Below are positions 5,734-5,757 of a stretch of 5,757 nt of DNA, in pieces (position 1 is the first letter of the stretch; every line of letters begins with the position of its first letter). Source of the stretch: DATADD01 sp036258675 (GTDB lineage: Bacteria > Actinomycetota > CADDZG01 > WHSQ01); contig DATADD010000047.1 of the NCBI GenBank assembly GCA_036258675.1, forward strand, positions 1 to 5,757, read 5' to 3'. The notes below the pieces were generated by a model. The model had not been told where the DNA came from and ran no database searches. It saw only the letters and a program-made list of their open reading frames with translations. A program made the translations under genes and the position numbers.

Positions 5734-5757
5734 GACATCGCTTCGCCCGCCGGCGGG

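Noticed and set aside
5746..5757. Perfect 12-base palindrome CCCGCCGGCGGG at the right edge
   Set aside because: Short GC palindromes are common at this base composition, and the window ends on it, so any larger structure cannot be judged.
1..5757. CRISPR repeats, insertion sequence ends, tRNA or rRNA genes, toxin-antitoxin pairs
   Set aside because: No spaced repeats, transposase, terminal inverted repeats or cloverleaf-like sequence were seen; nearly the whole window is accounted for by ordinary genes.

Overview
The window is GC-rich throughout. It is densely coded, with GTG and TTG starts and several 4-base or shorter gene junctions. Together with the promoter style (TANNNT -10 boxes and a likely leaderless start), this suggests an actinobacterium. 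The exact lineage cannot be read from the sequence. Six protein genes are well supported. There is also one probable 18-codon leader ORF and a possible fragment of a seventh gene at the left edge. I saw no tRNA, rRNA, CRISPR array or mobile element.

Layout. On the minus strand, reading right to left, are soxR (1890-2339), a short-chain dehydrogenase/reductase (1115-1819) and a divergent QueA-like protein (24-1118) whose start overlaps the SDR stop. On the plus strand, divergent from soxR, are a half-size ABC exporter (2443-4329) and, two bases later, an FkbM-type methyltransferase (4332-5318). A GNAT acetyltransferase (5296-5733, minus) converges on the methyltransferase and overlaps it by 23 bases. 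The overlap lies in a hairpin that holds both stop codons.

How the genes may work together. The soxR product carries the complete C-X2-C-X-C-X5-C [2Fe-2S] motif. The DNA contains two sites that resemble the known SoxR operator in the correct promoter geometry: -35 and -10 boxes 19 bp apart, with the operator between them. One site (2353-2383) points at the ABC exporter and methyltransferase. The other (1849-1879, minus) points at the SDR and QueA-like pair. The window therefore reads as a compact local SoxR regulon: a redox sensor controlling an exporter, a methyltransferase and an oxidoreductase. This suits a response to, or handling of, a redox-active small molecule, by analogy with SoxR in Streptomyces and Pseudomonas. 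The substrate is unknown. The GNAT gene is probably a separate transcription unit.

The most unusual points are the paired 19-bp-spaced SoxR promoters, the probable leaderless 18-codon leader ORF coupled to the exporter start by a GTGA overlap, the QueA-like protein lacking the family's signature residues, and the stop-codon hairpin between the convergent genes.
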